A stretch of 37,250 bases of DNA from NCBI GenBank assembly GCA_003427395.1, contig BFEA01000045.1, positions 2,058,090 through 2,095,339 of the forward strand. Direction: 5' to 3'. Made by a program: the position numbers and the translations under genes. Position 1 is the first letter of the stretch; each line of letters opens with the position of its first letter. The stretch is from Chara braunii (Eukaryota > Streptophyta > Charophyceae > Charales > Characeae). The notes below the pieces were generated by a model. That model searched no databases, had not been told where the DNA came from, and saw nothing but the letters and a program-made list of their open reading frames with translations. This document shows, in pieces, positions 33,403-37,250 of the stretch.

Positions 33403-36400
33403 ATGCCTTTGGAACCGATCACTTCGCGGGTGACCGCCCTTCGTTCCGAGGCACATGCGGAAGTCGATAGTCCTTCTCTTCTTTATTCTTTTGAGGACTA
33501 TGCTGCCTGGCTCGTTCCTACGCTGGGTACTCATGCTCAAGGACAAGACGTGTGTGTGGCATCTTCTCCGTCCGACAACGGCGACTTATCGTCTTCAAGT
33601 GGTTCTTCACGGGATTCGGCGCGTGAGTTCAACATAGAGGTATTGGACCCTCTCACGTCCGAGGATTTCGCATGGCTTCCTTTCTCGACTACGGGCCGCT
33701 TGCCGGGACCACAATGCGAAGCCCTATGTGCTCGTCTTCACACGTACTTATCCTTCTATGCACCACCAACTTCACTGACGGATGACGAAGTCGCGGTGGG
33801 CGACATCCTTGCGTATGTTACCAAGGTGGCCCGCGAGTTTTGCAATCAGCGGTACGACGACAACGACACACAACTCCTCTATGTCCGCATCCAAGTTCGA
33901 AAAACGTTCTGCAACGCTTTCCTGGATAGCGGCGTCTCGCAGTTTTATGATCCAAGCCTTTATGCAAAAGGCTGGTCTTGGCGCACAAGTTCGAAGGAAG
34001 GCAAGCCCGACGGCGATCAAGTTGGCGGACGGAAGGACGCAGCAACTTATCGACCTCATGCATGCGAACCGGTGACATTCGACATTTTGGACACGGACTT
34101 CGACATGATTTTGGGAATGCCTTGGCTTGCAAGTGCGGATCACACGGTCAACTTCCGCCGGCGGACTCTTACCATTAGTGACGCCTTCGGCGCCGAAGTG
34201 TCGTGTACTATTCCTCTTCCGCACCCTTCGATTCGGTGCCAAGTGGTGACGTCCAAATAATTCCGGGCTACTTATGCTTACGAGCAGCCCAACGAAATCG
34301 GCCTATGCTTCCTACGGACCGTCGCGGTAGCCGACTTTTCACCCACGGACTTGTCTTAGGAACCCCGTGTGGTGCGGTTGCTTGGCGAGTTCGCCGACAT
34401 CTTCGAGTCACCTACCGGCGTGGTGCCGGATCGGCCAATCTCTCACGAGATCGTTCCCTAGGCCGAAGGTTGCATTTATTGCATGGGCGAGGAGGAGCTT
34501 ACGGTCCTCCGCGCGCAACTCGATGATTTGTTGGACAAGGGTTGAATCCGCCCTAGTAGCTCTCCATACAGAGCGCTAGTTCTCTTCGTACGGAAGAAGA
34601 ACAAAAATCTACGATTGTGCATCGACTACCGCAAGCTCAACGCGCAAACCATCAAAAATGCGGGGCCTTTTCCTCGGATCGACGATCTTCTTTAGCGATT
34701 GGGCGACGCGAAGTATTTTTCTAAATTGGATTTTAAGTCGCGATATCATTAAATCTCAATCCGACCGAACGATCGTTACAAATCCGCGTTCAAGACGAGG
34801 TATGGGCATTTTGAGTGGGTGGTCATGCCTTTTGGCCTCACCAACGCCCCGGTGACCTTTCAAGCAGCAATGACCAACGAGTTCCGTGCAATGTTGGATC
34901 GGTTCGTGCAGGTCTACTTTGACGATATTCTCGTCTACACCCGGCCATTGGAGGATCATTTTGAGCACCTTCGACGATTGTTGGAGACACTCCGCCGCGC
35001 CAAGCACAAGGCCAACCGCGACAAGTGCGAATTTGTCCGGCAAGAGCTGGAATACTTGGGCCATTTTGTCACACCGGAGGGCATCAGTCCGCTATTGGAC
35101 AAGATTCAAGCCATCCAAGAGTGGCGAGAGCCACGGAACGTCACGGATGTACATTCGTTCCTTGGCCTCACCGGCTACTACCACCGTTTTATCTAGGGCT
35201 ACTCGAGGATCGCGGTCCACTTGGCCAAGCTTCAATGCGAGAATCGACCGTTTGACTTCGGAGAGGATGCGCGGGAATCATTTTTGGCTCTCAAACCCGC
35301 GCTATTATCTGCGGAGGACTTGCGCATATACGACCAGCTTTTGGCTACACGTGTCACTACGGATGCATCTGGCTATGGCATTGGTACCGTCCTCGAGCAA
35401 CACGATGGCGTGGACTGGCACCCGGTCGAGTATTTCAGCAAGAAAGTGCCCGTCGTGCACTCCATTGACGATGCACGCAAGAAGGAGAGTTCATCGCCTT
35501 CGTCCACGAGCTCAAGCGGTGGCGGCACTTCCTCTAGCCAATACCAATGGGTAACGGACAACAATCCGTTGGTCTTTTACAAGACCCAAGACACCGTCAA
35601 CAGCGCCATCGCTCGATGGATGACTTTCATCGACCAGTTCGACTTCTTTCTCGATCACATTCCAGGGAAGTCGAACCGTTTTGCAGATGCTTTTTCACGG
35701 CGTCCGAATCATTGTACCGCGGTCTATTCAACCTTCGAGATCGACAACGACCTGCGGGACAGCTTCATCCGCGGCTACCAAACCGGCCCCGAGTTTCTCG
35801 ACAAGTACGTGAATTGCTCCTCTCCTAATCTGACGCCTTCTCACTACCGGATCCAAGAGGGGAACTCGTTTGTCCACACACGGGGGAAGGACCTTCTTTG
35901 AATACCGAGTGACCCTCACTTGCGTATACGGCTTCTTGGCGAGTTCCACGATGCTTCCGCCACCGTCAATCGAACGATTGGCCGACTTCGCGAGCGATTT
36001 TGGTGGCCCGGCCTTCTCGGCGACGTCACACGCTATTGCGAGTCATGCGAGGTTTGCCGACGCTGCAAATCTCGCAACCATCGTCCATACGGCGAGCTGT
36101 GACCATTACCGGTCCCCTTGCGGCGAAGGGAAGCGATTGCCATGGACATTACCGGCCCGTTCCCCAAGCACAAGACCGGCGTGGATGGGATTCTCACGGT
36201 GGTCAACCAACTCACCAAGTTTGCCATGTTTTTGCCTTGCCGCTATCATGCCAAGGCACCGGAGTTGGCCGAGGTTCTTTACGCCAGTTGGATTCGAACC
36301 AAGGGTTACCCAGGGAAATCGCCTGCGACCGCGATACTCGGTTTATGTCCGATTTTTGGTTGGCGCTCATCAAACAATGGGGCTCATCTCTCAAGCCAAG

Positions 36401-36620
36401 TTCGGCTGGCCACCCCCAAACCGATGGCCAAACGGAGAGGGCGCATCAGACCGCACATGTTCTCCTTCGCACTCTCATCCGCCCTGACCAGAAGGATTGG
36501 GTTGAGCGGCTGCCGGATGTCGAGTTGGCCTACAACTCGTCCATCCACCCGGCTATCGGGATGTCGCCCTTCGAGTTCGAGCACGGCTCGCCGGTCACTT
36601 CGTCGTTGGACACAATCATT
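33403..36620 (+). pseudogene. pol: pol relic of element B, truncated in integrase
   Basis: Protease keeps DSG (Asp at 33,925), but a 2-bp loss just after it shifts the frame for about 45 codons before ILGMPWL. Reverse transcriptase has MPFGLTNAP and YFDDILVYT (34,819-35,000) and the shared TAA at 34,750. RNase H has TTDASGYGIG. Two opposing indels then turn about 20 residues into a Ser/Gly-rich stretch (SSSPSSTSSSGGGTSSS) before the frame returns at QWVTDNNPL. Integrase keeps CESCEVC, the first Asp (MDITGPF) and TDGQTERA; a frameshift lies near 36,310. It ends at 36,620. Confidence 0.88.
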
Positions 36621-37250
36621 GCCACCTGTTTGCATGTATGTGGAGTGAAGAAGAAAGCGAGTCTGATTGCATGATCAGTAAATTGGTGGCAACTTCGATC
36701 GGGCGCAAAATTCCAGGAAAAAAAAATCAAAAAAATTTGTAAAAACAATATGTTGTCCAGAATTGCAATGCGACCATTTTTTGGCTGAGAGTCGCTACAG
36801 AATTCCTTATAAACGCAGAAATAAAAAATAAAAACAAAAAATCAAACCGAAATATCCCCCTTGGAAGTCAAAACCCCCTTCACCCCCCTCTAAAACCCAG
36901 GTATATCCCCCCTCACCGACCTTTCAAACCCATGGGGTCCCCTGTATAGTCTTAGAAGTAGTGGTAGGTAGATAGTGAAAGAAAGGTATATTCCATGACA
37001 CGGCAGAACGTCAGTTAAAAATATTTGAGGTGAAAGTGAAAACATATAGCTGTCCCCCGATGAGGAGAAGGCAGCCCCAGTTAAAAAAAAAAAAAAAAAA
37101 CTCCCCAGGATATTCAGTAGGAGTTCATTTCATTCATCTGATTCCATCTGAATTCAAACCAGAATTGTCACCTGGGGATCCCTGGGTCCCGAGCCGGGGT
37201 AGGGGATTGAACCCCGAACCCCCGGCCCGGGGATCCCCGAACCCCACCCC
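36621..37250. other. Unassigned low-complexity and palindromic sequence
   Basis: After the truncation point come A-rich sequence and C-run-rich phrases (36,855-36,950), a 20-base A-run near 37,082 and GC-rich palindromes. The palindromes include CGGGGATCCCCG (37,228-37,239). No gene is seen. Confidence 0.5.

Larger units (their letters stand above)
31009..36620 (+). mobile_element. Ty3/gypsy element B internal region, 3'-truncated
   Basis: It aligns with the internal region of A from the primer site to integrase, then similarity ends abruptly at ACACAATCATT (36,620). The integrase C-terminus, chromodomain, polypurine tract and 3' LTR are absent from the window. Because it shares LTR2 with A, the arrangement is LTR-internal-LTR-internal. 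Confidence 0.9.

Overview
The window looks like nuclear DNA from a green-lineage eukaryote with a large, repeat-rich genome. The evidence is long non-coding stretches, two decayed Ty3/gypsy retrotransposons with a chromodomain-type integrase tail, a plant-type initiator-tRNA primer binding site, a plant-like Myb/SANT (trihelix) gene relic and a scrap of green-plastid rbcL. A charophyte alga such as Chara would fit, but the species is an inference. No intact, confidently functional protein gene is visible.

Left part (1-13,756): two copies of one LTR-like repeat (158-686 and 13,226-13,756) bracket about 12 kb without recognisable coding. The right copy lies in a minus-strand LTR (12,895-13,756) followed on that strand by a tRNA-iMet primer binding site. 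The interval between them is unusually rich in hairpins: a structured block at 3,873-4,497, three TTTCGGCAGC hairpin units at 5,515-5,728, and about 18 hairpins at 6,116-7,425. That array has a conserved CAACTTAG core while the flanking arms change from unit to unit, often in complementary ways. At 12,130-12,167 a perfect Nextera mate-pair junction adapter is embedded in the assembly beside an exact 107-bp duplication, so continuity there is unsafe.

Middle part (13,757-22,190): AT-rich spacer, a broken Myb/SANT-like gene (15,538-16,957), simple repeats, a diverged inverted repeat of GATA-like sequence (18,670-19,212), one unassigned 141-codon ORF, the rbcL fragment on the minus strand (20,684-20,782) and a short ACCTCAGGT tandem array.

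Right part (22,191-36,620): an LTR-internal-LTR-internal arrangement of one Ty3/gypsy family. Element A has LTR1 (22,191-23,420, 3' end and primer site deleted), gag and pol relics, a polypurine tract and the complete LTR2 (29,746-31,008). Element B reads on from LTR2 and stops inside integrase at 36,620. A and B share three nonsense codons, which suggests duplication of an already dead element. The last 630 bp are unassigned low-complexity and palindromic sequence.
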